Source: Streptomyces sp. NBC_00775 (GTDB lineage Bacteria > Actinomycetota > Actinomycetes > Streptomycetales > Streptomycetaceae). Taken from it: a stretch of DNA of 64,000 nucleotides. Position numbers and translations under genes: made by a program. This document shows positions 24,047 to 32,868 of the stretch, one piece after another (within the stretch, counting starts at the first letter, position 1; every line of letters starts with the position of its first letter). The stretch lies in NCBI RefSeq assembly GCF_036347135.1, contig NZ_CP108938.1:7688001-7752000 (forward strand). Direction: 5' to 3'. The notes beneath the pieces are model-generated. The model did not search any database. It saw only the letters and a list, made by a program, of their open reading frames with translations, and was not told the origin of the DNA.

Positions 24047-25884
24047 CAGAGTTCGACCGTCACACCGGACTCGAACCAGTGGTGCATCTGCACCGCCGCC
24101 TCGATGCTCATCCGCGTCACCCCGGCCCGGAGACCGAACGTCGCGTCGGTGAGCACCGACTTGACCCGGTCCGTGTCGAGCAGACCGTTCACCCGCGCCC
24201 CGCTGTCCTCGGTGATCGCCTTCAACTGTGCGCGCAGCCCCGTGCGGTAGGCGGGGTCCTGAACGGTCGGGTAGGGCGACTTCTTGCGCTCCAGCACCGA
24301 CTGGGGCAGCAGGTCGCGGACCGCGGCGCGCAGCAGGCTCTTCTCGCGTCCGTCGGCGACCTTCATCTCCCAGGGCACGTTGTAGACGTACTCGACCAGC
24401 TCGTGGTCGCAGAACGGCACCCGGCCCTCGACCGAGGCGGCCATGCCGAGGCGGTCCTTGCGGTCGAGGATGACCCTGAGGTACCGGGTCATGTTGAGGT
24501 AGGTGATCTCCCGCATCCGCCGCTCGTGCGCGGACTCCTCGCCGGTGAGCGGGACTTCGGCGATCGCCTCCTCGTACCGCTCGCGGACGTAGCCGGGGAA
24601 GTCGAGGTCGGCGTACAGGCCGCGGTCCAGCAGTCCGGAGAGGAACTCCATCTGATGGGAGGCGCCGAGCCAGGGGAAGGTCCGGGACTTCACGTAGAAG
24701 GGGTCGTGGAACCACATGTAGCCGCCGAACAGTTCGTCCGAGCCGTCCCCGGTGAGGGTGACGGTGGAGAAGCGGCGGACCTCCTGGGAGAGCCGGTACA
24801 GCGACACGTACATGTCGAGCCCGGCGGCCGGCCGGTCCATAGCCCGTACGACGGCCGCCTGGGCCTCCACGTCGGCCAAGTGGTGCCGGTCGATGAGCAG
24901 TTCACGGTGGTCGCTGCCCAGGTGCGCGGCCATCTTCGCGACGTACGGGGCGTCCGGCGAGTCGTGCACCTCGTCCGGGCGGAAGTTGTCCAGGTGGTAG
25001 GCGAACTCCATGGAGAAGGTCCGCAGCCGCTCGCCGCCGCCCAGGGAGCGGTTGACCAGGGCGCAGATCGCGCTGGAGTCCAGACCGCCGGAGAGCATCG
25101 AGGAGATCGGCACGTCGGCCGTCACCTGACGCCGGATGACGTCCTCCAGGATCTCGCGCACGGTCCGCTCGGTGGTGGCCAGGTCGTCGGTGTGCGGCCG
25201 GGCCGTGAAGGTCCAGTAGCGGGAGCGGCGGACACCGTCGCGCGAGTAGCGCACCACTTCGCCCGGGATCACCTCACGGGTGTGCTTGAAGACGGAGCGG
25301 CCGGGCGTCGGGGTGAACGACAGCGCCTCCAGCAGTCCGGCCCGGTCCACCACCGGGCCGATCAGTCCGGTGGTGAGCAGCGCCTTCGGCTCGGAGCCGA
25401 ACGCGAAGCCCTCGGGGGTCTCCGCGTAGAACAGCGGGTAGATGCCGAACCGGTCCCGGACGAGGACGAGTTCCTCCTGCTCGACGTCCCACACCGCGAA
25501 GGCGAACATGCCGCGCAGCCGCTCGGCGCAGGCGGGCCCCCACTCCTGGTAGGCACGCAGCACCACCTCGGTGTCGCTGCGGTCCCGGAAGCGGTGGCCG
25601 CGCCTGCTCAACTCCTCGCGGAGCTCGGTGAAGTTGAAGACCTCGCCGGTGTAGCTCAGTACGAGCGTCTCGCGGCCCTCGGCGTCCGTGGCGATGGCGG
25701 GCTGGTGTCCGCCCTCCAGATCGACCACGGCGAGCCTGCGGGGGACGAACAGGGCCCTCTGTGAGGACCATTCGCTCACCTCGTCCGGGCCGCGCAGCGC
25801 CAGCGCGCCGTGCATCGCCTGGGAGAGATCGGGCCGTCGCGAAAGGTCGTCAGTGAAGGAGACGAGGCCGACAATTCCGCACAT
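24046..25884 (-). CDS. Asparagine synthetase-like glutamine amidotransferase of the cluster
   Basis: 612 aa. ATG 25884 is required because the class II amidotransferase nucleophile is Cys2 (MCGIVGL); an upstream in-frame TTG would bury it. Glutaminase features RRLAVVDLEGGHQP and SYTGEVFNF, and the synthetase PP-loop SMLSGGLDSSAICAL, are present, so both half reactions should work. As first gene of the minus-strand operon, overlapping the Pro adenylation gene, it is more likely a tailoring enzyme than the housekeeping AsnB. It would amidate the free carboxyl of the alkylsuccinyl chain, giving the substrate for N-oxygenation. The usual Asn of NGE is Thr here. Confidence 0.88.
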   Translation of the reverse strand: MCGIVGLVSFTDDLSRRPDLSQAMHGALALRGPDEVSEWSSQRALFVPRRLAVVDLEGGHQPAIATDAEGRETLVLSYTGEVFNFTELREELSRRGHRFRDRSDTEVVLRAYQEWGPACAERLRGMFAFAVWDVEQEELVLVRDRFGIYPLFYAETPEGFAFGSEPKALLTTGLIGPVVDRAGLLEALSFTPTPGRSVFKHTREVIPGEVVRYSRDGVRRSRYWTFTARPHTDDLATTERTVREILEDVIRRQVTADVPISSMLSGGLDSSAICALVNRSLGGGERLRTFSMEFAYHLDNFRPDEVHDSPDAPYVAKMAAHLGSDHRELLIDRHHLADVEAQAAVVRAMDRPAAGLDMYVSLYRLSQEVRRFSTVTLTGDGSDELFGGYMWFHDPFYVKSRTFPWLGASHQMEFLSGLLDRGLYADLDFPGYVRERYEEAIAEVPLTGEESAHERRMREITYLNMTRYLRVILDRKDRLGMAASVEGRVPFCDHELVEYVYNVPWEMKVADGREKSLLRAAVRDLLPQSVLERKKSPYPTVQDPAYRTGLRAQLKAITEDSGARVNGLLDTDRVKSVLTDATFGLRAGVTRMSIEAAVQMHHWFESGVTVEL

Positions 25885-26085
25885 GTAATGCAAACCCCCA
25901 ACATCGTGCCCACCTGCGACGCTTCAGGCCCGGACGGCTGCTCACTGCCAGTCGATGAGGACGAGGATCGCGGCTGCCGCCCCGCAAGTCACCCTTGATG
26001 GCAGCTAGTTGACACGTCGTGATCGATGGGTGGCATGAAGCGCGATGCGCGCACGGCGTTGGGGGTCACCTTCAGCCGGTCACCG

Positions 26086-27480
26086 TCAGCTGGTCACCGT
26101 GAACCACGTGGCCCGGGACTTCTTCCACTCCGCGTGGGTGAGGTCCTTGGCCTCCGTGCCGTCGCCGTACAGGTCGGCGGAGCCGTTGTCGGTGATCAGC
26201 TGGGCTCGGGTGCCGGGGACGGTGAGGTCGGGGACGTCGACGACGGACTCCCAGCCGCCGGGGTCCGAGGTGGGCAGGTCGACACGCTTGACCGGGGCGT
26301 GGGCAGGGTCGCCGTCCCAGGAGTAGAGGGCGTACGGGTCGGTGTTGTCGTCGGCGGCCCAGGAACCGGCGACGATCAGGTACTGGTCCGCCGCGTTCTT
26401 GCGGATGTCGCGGACCGAGAGGCCGCCGAGGTCGAGTTCGACCGGGGTGCCGAAGGTGGCCGACGCCCCGCTGCCCACCACCTTGTCGATGTTCGTGACC
26501 GGCACCAGGAGCGCCTTGCCGCCGGTCACCGCCGGGGTGAGGGGCGCGCGGAAGCCGATGTACGCCGTGGTCGTCGAGCCCGGGGCGAACTCCAGGCCCT
26601 CGACGTTGAAGCCGTCGATCTGCTTGGGGACCTGGCCGTCGGCGGTGCCCGCCGCGAAGCCGTAGCGGTCGCCGTTCGCCTCGTCCCAGGCGACGAGGTC
26701 GTCGCGCAGCTTCGCGTACGAGCCGGCGTACGACAGCGCCGTCGACGCGCCGGAACCGGTCACCTTGGTCGTGAAGACCGTGTTGCGGGCCGACTTGTAC
26801 ACGCCGTCCTTGTTGTTGCCCAGCGAGCCCGTCCAGTAGATGGTGTCGCCGACACGGGCGGCACCCTCGATGTCGATCTCCTTCGAGACGCCGATGTTCG
26901 AACTGAAGTCCCAGGTCTTGACGGGCGCGCCCGAGGCCGAACGGTCGTACAGGCGAAGACTGTTGGACTCGTCGTCCGCGACGACCACGTATCCGCCGCC
27001 CACGTCGACGGCGGCGGAGGCGTCGCTGGAACCGGTGAAGTACCGGCTGTCGGCGGACTGCTGGACGGCCGCGGAGGCGGCGTAGTGCAGCGTCTTCGTG
27101 GCCGTCTGGCCGTCGACTCCCGTCACCTTCACGGTGAGGTCGGTGTAGCCCTGGCCGCGCGCGGCGACCGCGACCTGCCGGGCGGCACCGGTTCCGGTGA
27201 CCGTGACGTCGCCGGTGGTGGCCACGGACGTCTTGCTGCTCTTGCTCACGGTGACGGTGAGCGCGGCGGCGTCGGCACCGCTCTGAGCGACCGTCACCTG
27301 CACGACCGGGTCCCCGCTCGCGCCCACCGAGCCCGACAGGTACGCCGCCGACAGCGCAAGACTCGGTGTGCCGTAACTCGCCGCCCGTGCCTGGCTTCCC
27401 ATGCCCATGGCCGTGAGCGTAAGCACCCCGCCCAGCACGGCAACCGTCCTGCGGCCTCTGGGGAAAACGTAGTCCTGCAC
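26086..27480 (-). CDS. Secreted DUF3616-like beta-propeller protein
   Basis: 464 aa from GTG 27480 (AAAGGG about 9 nt upstream). A signal peptide follows (RRTVAVLGGVLTLTAMGMGSQARA). Residues 35-130 are an Ig-like/cadherin-like module (VTVSKSSKTSVATTGDVTVTG, TDLTVKVTGVDGQTATKTLHY). The rest looks like a propeller with a DDESNSLRLYDR strand and EIDIEGAARVGDTIYWTGS, as in DUF3616 proteins. There are no catalytic residues I recognise. It is transcribed toward the biosynthetic cluster but separated by 200 bp and unlikely to be part of it. Confidence 0.7.
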   Translation of the reverse strand: MQDYVFPRGRRTVAVLGGVLTLTAMGMGSQARAASYGTPSLALSAAYLSGSVGASGDPVVQVTVAQSGADAAALTVTVSKSSKTSVATTGDVTVTGTGAARQVAVAARGQGYTDLTVKVTGVDGQTATKTLHYAASAAVQQSADSRYFTGSSDASAAVDVGGGYVVVADDESNSLRLYDRSASGAPVKTWDFSSNIGVSKEIDIEGAARVGDTIYWTGSLGNNKDGVYKSARNTVFTTKVTGSGASTALSYAGSYAKLRDDLVAWDEANGDRYGFAAGTADGQVPKQIDGFNVEGLEFAPGSTTTAYIGFRAPLTPAVTGGKALLVPVTNIDKVVGSGASATFGTPVELDLGGLSVRDIRKNAADQYLIVAGSWAADDNTDPYALYSWDGDPAHAPVKRVDLPTSDPGGWESVVDVPDLTVPGTRAQLITDNGSADLYGDGTEAKDLTHAEWKKSRATWFTVTS

Positions 27481-27602
27481 TGGGACCCTTTCGTCGGCGT
27501 GATCTCGACGAGAAGGCTCAGCCGCCCCCGCCAACTCCACGCGGCGGGCGTACGTCCGAGAGGTGAACACCTTCGGACACCGTCAGGGATTCCCGGACAC
27601 CG

Positions 27603-27944
27603 TCAGGGAGTTGGACCAGGTCCGAGTGACCTCTCCCGGACGCCCGCCAAGTGGGTCGCGAAGACCTCGCGTGCGTCAGGCGACAGGGTGCGCAGCGCCA
27701 CCATGGCCGTGATCATGACGTCGCACAGCTCCGAGCGGACGTCGTCCCAGGTGTGGCTCGTGCCCTTGCGCGGGTTCTGGCCCATCGCGCCGATGACCGC
27801 CTCGGCGACCTCGCCGACCTCCTCCGACAGCTTCAGCATGCGCAGGAGCAGGCCTTCCTGGCCGGCGTGTGCCCGGTTGGCGTCCAGCCAGGCGTAGAGG
27901 CGGTCGATCGAGTCCCAGACGTCTTCATCAGCGTGCTCAGCCAT
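27603..27944 (-). CDS. MazG-like nucleotide pyrophosphohydrolase
   Basis: 113 aa, all-alpha MazG fold. The metal-binding helices show EEVGEVAEAVIGA and ELCDVMITAMVAL, matching EExxE...E/D of MazG-family NTP pyrophosphohydrolases. Probably cleaves noncanonical or excess dNTPs. Single gene, start ATG 27944; its promoter lies in the short gap to the DoxX gene. Confidence 0.85.
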   Translation of the reverse strand: MAEHADEDVWDSIDRLYAWLDANRAHAGQEGLLLRMLKLSEEVGEVAEAVIGAMGQNPRKGTSHTWDDVRSELCDVMITAMVALRTLSPDAREVFATHLAGVRERSLGPGPTP

Positions 27945-27989
27945 GGGGCCAGCCTCCCAGAGGGAGCGTCCGCCACGGCTGCCCGGCTC

Positions 27990-28544
27990 CTACTCGTCGA
28001 AGTCGTCGAATAGGGTTTCCTGCTCGCCCTCCGCCGCCTTCCGCACCCGCTTGTTCCGGGCGCCCACGACCACCGCCGTGGCCGCCGCGGTCACGCCCAG
28101 CGCCACCGGCACCATCCAGCCGCGGTTCACCGTGTGGCCCAGCAGATGGTCGAGGGAGAGGCGGCCGGGTCCCGTCACGGCCAGGCCCGCCGCCGTCAGA
28201 CCCAGCGACGCCGCGTACTCGTAGCCGCCGCCGCTCGCGAAGAACCCGTTCGGCATGTGCACCGCCGCCGCGCCCGCCATCGCGCCGGCCGCCGCCGCAC
28301 CGGCCGCGGGGGTCGCGAGGCCCAGCGCCAGCAGCGCGCCGCCGCCCGCCTCCGAGAGGCCCGCCGCTGTCGCGCTCGCCTTCCCGGGCGTGTAGCCCAT
28401 GGCCTCCATGGCCGCGCCGGTCCCCTCCAGGCCGCCCCCGCCGAACCAGCCGAGCAGCTTCTGCGCGCCGTGCGCGGCCAGCACCCCGCCCGTACCCAGA
28501 CGGAGCAACAGCAGCCCCAGATCGCTTCGGTCGATACACGTCAC
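27990..28544 (-). CDS. DoxX-family membrane protein
   Basis: 184 aa from GTG 28544 with GGGAG upstream. Four hydrophobic segments with the DoxX start LGLLLLRLGTGGVLAAHGAQKLLGWFGGGG and the later NGFFASGGGYEYAASLGLTAAGLAVTGPG. It ends in a charged tail (RKAAEGEQETLFDDFDE). DoxX proteins are linked to redox or thiol homeostasis; the exact role is unknown. Monocistronic by position. Confidence 0.87.
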   Translation of the reverse strand: MTCIDRSDLGLLLLRLGTGGVLAAHGAQKLLGWFGGGGLEGTGAAMEAMGYTPGKASATAAGLSEAGGGALLALGLATPAAGAAAAGAMAGAAAVHMPNGFFASGGGYEYAASLGLTAAGLAVTGPGRLSLDHLLGHTVNRGWMVPVALGVTAAATAVVVGARNKRVRKAAEGEQETLFDDFDE

Positions 28545-28677
28545 GGTGACTCCCAGAACAGACGGCGGCAATATCCGGTCCCTCCCATGTCCCACCGTCG
28601 CACCGATGACCGCGCCCGACGCGCCCGCGCCGCCGTTCGGGTGGCGGGCGCCGGGGACCGGTGTGAGTCTGGCTCCC

Positions 28678-29004
28678 ATGACGATTCAGGTAGCGAAACT
28701 CAGCGACCCGGCCGTCCGGGCCTTCGTCACCGCCGTGAACGCCCACGACCGTGCGGCCTTCCAGGCACTGCTCGCGCCTGGCGCGACCATGTCCGACGAC
28801 GGCTCCGACCGGGACCTCGACGACTGGACCGACCGGGAGATCTTCTCCTCCCACGGCCACATGGACGTCGACAACGAGTCCAAGGGCGGCCGCGCGCTCA
28901 TCGCCCACTACAGCAACGACACCTGGGGCGAGATGAAGACGAAGTGGAGCTTCACCGTCGACGACGGCGGAAAGATCACCCACTTCGAGACCGGCCAGGC
29001 GTAA
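28678..29004 (+). CDS. NTF2-like/SnoaL-type small protein
   Basis: 108 aa, start ATG 28678. The FVTAVNAHDRAAFQALLAPGATMSDDG opening is the typical SnoaL-like cone-fold helix and strand, followed by WSFTVDDGGKITHFETGQA as final strands. Such proteins are small isomerases, cyclases or ligand binders, and many have no known activity. Divergent from DoxX and upstream of an aldo/keto reductase. Confidence 0.78.
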   Translation: MTIQVAKLSDPAVRAFVTAVNAHDRAAFQALLAPGATMSDDGSDRDLDDWTDREIFSSHGHMDVDNESKGGRALIAHYSNDTWGEMKTKWSFTVDDGGKITHFETGQA

Positions 29005-29091
29005 CCGCCCCCCCCAGCCGGCCGCACGTAACCCCCGTAACACATCAGGGACTTGCCTTCGTGTGCGCTCCAACTCCTAACGTCCTGCGGC

Positions 29092-30099
29092 ATGGAGACC
29101 ACTGAGTACAGGACGCAGGGGCCCAGGACACTGGGACGCAGCGGCATCGAGGTCAGCGCCCTCGGCTTCGGCTGCTGGGCCATCGGTGGTGAGTGGGGGA
29201 CACCCGACGGGCAGCCGCTGGGCTGGGGCAAGGTCGACGACGAGGAGTCCGTACGGGCGATCCGGCGCGCCCTCGATCTCGGCGTGACGTTCTTCGACAC
29301 GGCGGACGCGTACGGCACGGGGCACAGCGAGCGCGTCCTCGCGCGCGCCCTCGGCAAGCGACGGGCCGATGTGGTCCTCGCCACCAAGTGGGGCAACGTG
29401 ATCGACGAGGAGCGCCGGCTGCTCACCGGCAGCGACGACTCCCCGGCGTACGCCCGCCGCGCGCTGACCGCTTCACTGCGGCGCCTGGACACCGACTACG
29501 TCGACCTGTACCAGCTGCACCTCTCCGACGCCGACCCGGAGCGTGCCGCCCAACTGCGCGACATCTGCGAGGAGTTCGTACGGGAGGGGTTCATCCGCGC
29601 GTACGCGTGGAGCACCGACGACCCCGAGCGCGCGGCCGTCTTCGCCGAGGGCGCGCACTGTGCGGCCGTGCAGCATCGTCTCAACATCCTTCAGGACGCG
29701 CCCGAACTCCTGGCCGTCTGCGAGGAGTTGAACCTCGCGAGCATCAACCGCAGTCCGCTCGCGATGGGGTTGCTGACCGGGAAGCACACGGCGGGGCGGG
29801 CTCTCGACGCCGGTGACATCCGCAGGAAGCCGCCGGAGTGGCTGCCCGGTTTCACGGCCGACGGAACCGCCGACCCGGACTGGCTGGCCAGGGTCGACGC
29901 CCTCAAGGAGATCCTCACCAGCGGCGGCCGTACGCTCGCGCAGGGCGCTCTCGCCTGGCTGTGGGCGCGCAGCCCGCGCACCGTCCCCATCCCGGGGTTC
30001 CGCTCGGTCGCCCAGGCCGAGGAGAACGCGGGCGCGATCGCCGAAGGGCCGCTCACCGCCGCGCAGTTGACCGAAGTCGACCACGTTCTCGGACGCTGA
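29092..30099 (+). CDS. Aldo/keto reductase
   Basis: 335 aa from ATG 29092 (METTEYRTQGPRTLGRSG). The TIM-barrel signature is clear: GFGCWAIGG, FFDTADAYGTGHSERVLARAL (Asp and Tyr of the catalytic tetrad), VLATKWGN (Lys), and the NADPH site TVPIPGFRSVAQAEENAGA near the C terminus. It resembles YajO/Tas-type reductases. Substrate unknown. It ends 50 bp before a convergent ABC transporter gene. It is too far from the cluster to be assigned the prolinol-type reduction. Confidence 0.9.
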   Translation: METTEYRTQGPRTLGRSGIEVSALGFGCWAIGGEWGTPDGQPLGWGKVDDEESVRAIRRALDLGVTFFDTADAYGTGHSERVLARALGKRRADVVLATKWGNVIDEERRLLTGSDDSPAYARRALTASLRRLDTDYVDLYQLHLSDADPERAAQLRDICEEFVREGFIRAYAWSTDDPERAAVFAEGAHCAAVQHRLNILQDAPELLAVCEELNLASINRSPLAMGLLTGKHTAGRALDAGDIRRKPPEWLPGFTADGTADPDWLARVDALKEILTSGGRTLAQGALAWLWARSPRTVPIPGFRSVAQAEENAGAIAEGPLTAAQLTEVDHVLGR

Positions 30100-30148
30100 G
30101 CGGCCCCTGGACCGCACGGGCAGCAGCCGTCGTACGGCCGCCGGGTGG

Positions 30149-30916
30149 TCAGTAGCCCTGACCGCCGTACGTCTGCTGCTGCGCGAGCTGCTGCTGTTCG
30201 GGCTGCTGGGCGAACTGCTGAGGTGCCGCGCGGCGCGCGCCGCCCTGTTCCTTCAGCGTGATCTGCCCCGCCTTGATGGTCGCGAGGCGCGGCGCGCGAC
30301 GGGCGATGGACGAGTCGTGGGTGACCATGATGAAGGTCAGCCCGTACTCGTGCCACAGCCCTTCGAGCAGACCCATGATGTCGTCGCGGGTGCCCTCGTC
30401 GAGGTTTCCGGTCGGCTCGTCCGCGAGCAGCACCTTCGGCTTCTTGACCAGGGCGCGCGCGATGGCGACACGCTGCTGCTGGCCGCCGGACAGCTCCGAC
30501 GGCGCATGGCCCAGGCGGTCGCCGAGACCGACCGAGGTCAGGGCCTCGGCGGCCCGCTCGCGCCGCTCCTTGGGCTTCACACCGAGCGGCACGAGGGCCG
30601 TCTCGACGTTCTCCTGGGCGGTCAGCGTCGGGATGAGGTTGAACGACTGGAAGATGATGCCGATCTTCTCGGCGCGCAGCCGGGTCAGCTTGGCCTCGCT
30701 GATGGAGGCGAGGTCCACGCCGTCCAGCTCGACGCTGCCGGAGGTCGGGCGGTCCAGGCCGCCGATCATCTGGAGCAGCGTCGACTTGCCGCCGCCGGTG
30801 GGGCCCTGGATGACGAGCTGGTCGCCGTCCTCGATGGCGAGGTCGATGCCGCGCAGCGCCTCGACCGTCTCCTTGCCCCGTGTGTAGCGCTTGGTGACGC
30901 CGGTGAGCTTGTACAT
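30149..30916 (-). CDS. MacB/LolD-type ABC transporter ATP-binding protein
   Basis: 255 aa with Walker A (IQGPTGGGKSTLLQM), signature (LSGGQQQRVAIARAL), Walker B (VLLADEPTGNLD) and the H-loop (FIMVTHD). The 'TGNLD' Walker B extension marks the MacB/FtsE export group. The tail has an unusual Gln-rich low-complexity run (PQQFAQQPEQQQLAQQQTY). It is encoded 90 bp downstream of its permease partner on the same strand. Confidence 0.92.
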   Translation of the reverse strand: MYKLTGVTKRYTRGKETVEALRGIDLAIEDGDQLVIQGPTGGGKSTLLQMIGGLDRPTSGSVELDGVDLASISEAKLTRLRAEKIGIIFQSFNLIPTLTAQENVETALVPLGVKPKERRERAAEALTSVGLGDRLGHAPSELSGGQQQRVAIARALVKKPKVLLADEPTGNLDEGTRDDIMGLLEGLWHEYGLTFIMVTHDSSIARRAPRLATIKAGQITLKEQGGARRAAPQQFAQQPEQQQLAQQQTYGGQGY

Positions 30917-31005
30917 GAAGGTCTCCGAAGATGCAGGGGGTGGGGCGCCGCGGCCCGGGGGGAGTGGACGCGGCGCCCCAGCTCAGGGGTGGTGCTCGAA
31001 GGGGA

Positions 31006-32481
31006 TTAAGAGACGCTGCGCAGCGCGTCCGCGGGACGCATCCGCGAGGCGCGCCAGCCGCCCATCGCACCGGCGATCAGACCGCCCGCGATGGCCAGGC
31101 TCGCGGCGAGCGCGATGGTGGTCAGCGAGACCGGCGCGGAGAGCGCGATGTCGATGGTGTTCTTGGCCGCCGAAGCCGCCTGCTGGCCGGGACCGCCGCC
31201 ACCGGGGCCGCCCATGCCGCCACCGCCGGTGCTGGTGGAACCGAGCTCCGCCGTCAGCTTCGGGCTGATCGCCGTCACCGTGTACGCGGCGCCGAGGCCG
31301 AGGGCGATGCCGAGCGCGCCGCCGAGCAGACCGTTCACCATGGACTCGCCGACGACCTGGCGGGTGACCTTGCGGGACGGCCAGCCGAGCGCCTTCAGCG
31401 TGCCGAACTCACGGACGCGACGGGAGACGGCGGAGGAGGTGAGCAGCGCCGCCACCAGGAACGCGGCGATGAGAACCGCGATGGACAGCCACTTGCCGAC
31501 GCTGGTCGCCAGGTTCGAGGCGGTCGACAGCGAGCCGGAGACGGTGTCCGCGAGGTCGGCCGAGGTGGTGACCGTGGTACCCGAGATGTTCGCCTGGATC
31601 GTCTTCTTGACCGTGGCGATCTGCTTCGAGTCGGTCGCCTTGACGTAGATCGTGGTGACCTTGTTCTTCGAGTCACCCAGCGACTGCGCCTGCTTCAGCG
31701 GCAGGTAGACATCGGTGGTCGACTCGCTGCTGTCGGGCGTGGCGATACCGATGATCGTGTACTTGGTGCCGGAGATCTTGATGGTCTTGCCGACCGTTTT
31801 CTTGTTCTCCTTGGCGTACGACTTGCTGAGCACCGCGACCTTCGCGTTGGTCTGCGACGCCGTGAAGGTCTTGCCCGTGGAGATCTTCGAGGTGGCCAGC
31901 GGGCCGAGGTCCTGGTTGGTGACGTCGACGCCCGCGACGGAGTACGAGTTCACGTCGAAGGAGGCGCCGCCGCCCTGCACCTGCGGGGCACCCGTGCTGC
32001 CGCTGCTCTGGCCGCCGGGGCCGCCCTGCTGCGAGCTGGAGGAACCCGTGGTGGACTTCGCCTTGCCCTGGGTGAAGGAGCCGTCGACCTTGGTGACGTT
32101 CAGGCTCAGCGCGCCCACCGCGCTCGCCACGCCCTTCTGCGCGGCGACCTTGGTGACGAGCGAGGACTTCAGGGACTGACCGCCCTGGGTCATCACGCGG
32201 TCCGAGCTCTGGGTGTCGCTGCTGTCGTTCGACTTGGCGTCGAAGTTGAACTTCGGCCGGCCGGAGGAGCTGCTCGTGGGTGCCGTCTGGGCCTTCGTGA
32301 CCGTCATGTCGGTGCCGAGCCCGTACAGCGACTTCAGGACCTTGTCCTGAGCCTGCTGCATGCCGGCCGACACCGAGTTGACGGTGATGACCAGCGCGAT
32401 ACCGAGCGCCAGACCCATGGCGATCACCAGCGCCGCCTTCTTGCGCCGGCTCAGCTCACGCTTGAGATAGATGCCAAACAT
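31006..32481 (-). CDS. FtsX/MacB-type ABC transporter permease
   Basis: 491 aa from ATG 32481 (MFGIYLKRELSRRKKAALVIAMG); an in-frame TTG 12 nt earlier lies in the ribosome site. One N-terminal helix is followed by a long extracellular domain with Ser/Gly-rich stretches (SSSGRPKFNFDAKSND, GGPGGQSSGSTG), then three C-terminal helices, the MacB layout. The FtsX motif TLKALGWPSRKVTRQVVGES is present. Probably exports or extracts a lipid or peptide, or transmits envelope stress. The start codon lies downstream of a perfect inverted repeat. Confidence 0.9.
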   Translation of the reverse strand: MFGIYLKRELSRRKKAALVIAMGLALGIALVITVNSVSAGMQQAQDKVLKSLYGLGTDMTVTKAQTAPTSSSSGRPKFNFDAKSNDSSDTQSSDRVMTQGGQSLKSSLVTKVAAQKGVASAVGALSLNVTKVDGSFTQGKAKSTTGSSSSQQGGPGGQSSGSTGAPQVQGGGASFDVNSYSVAGVDVTNQDLGPLATSKISTGKTFTASQTNAKVAVLSKSYAKENKKTVGKTIKISGTKYTIIGIATPDSSESTTDVYLPLKQAQSLGDSKNKVTTIYVKATDSKQIATVKKTIQANISGTTVTTSADLADTVSGSLSTASNLATSVGKWLSIAVLIAAFLVAALLTSSAVSRRVREFGTLKALGWPSRKVTRQVVGESMVNGLLGGALGIALGLGAAYTVTAISPKLTAELGSTSTGGGGMGGPGGGGPGQQAASAAKNTIDIALSAPVSLTTIALAASLAIAGGLIAGAMGGWRASRMRPADALRSVS

Positions 32482-32488
32482 CCCGTTC

Positions 32489-32547
32489 CTCAAAGGTTCT
32501 TGGCGCCCGCTGTGGGCGCGGCCACAAGCTATGGAGGAACCTTTGAG
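32489..32547 (-). promoter_or_regulatory. Inverted repeat covering the permease ribosome-binding site
   Basis: CTCAAAGGTTC (32489-32499) and GAACCTTTGAG (32537-32547) are perfect 11-bp complements separated by 37 nt. In the minus-strand transcript the distal arm includes the TTTGAGG Shine-Dalgarno region just before ATG 32481. A leader hairpin could therefore hide the ribosome site. Alternatively, the two arms are a protein operator. Confidence 0.55.
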
Positions 32548-32868
32548 TCGGGCTGAGTAAGAGATGTGTGAGGGCTGAGAAAGTGGCGACCGAAATCAAT
32601 ATTCCGTAAGACAGCTGATTCCTAAGGTCTCTAGGGCGTACTGCCAGGAAACGCCTGTTGAGTGACTCCTCGGTGAAGAACAGCGGGCCCGCCCGGTACG
32701 CATCTCCCGGTGGGACGGTGGACGGTCGTAGGGGGCGGGCCCGCGCCTCTTGCACGCCCTTGCGCGCGCCTTCACGCCGTGCCGCTTTACCGTGTCTTTG
32801 GACGCGGTGTTCCTTTCCTTTATCACCCCGCTGTACCGCCTCGCGGACGCGCTTTGTACGGTCCCGGG
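32548..32868. other. Divergent intergenic region, no gene seen
   Basis: About 320 bp between the ABC permease leader and the carboxypeptidase start. The left part is comparatively AT-rich (AATCAATATTCCGTAAG near 32595) and is likely to hold the promoters of both genes. The right part has GC-rich inverted segments (GGGCCCGCC around 32687 and GGCGGGCCC around 32736). No convincing small gene or RNA was recognised. Confidence 0.5.
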
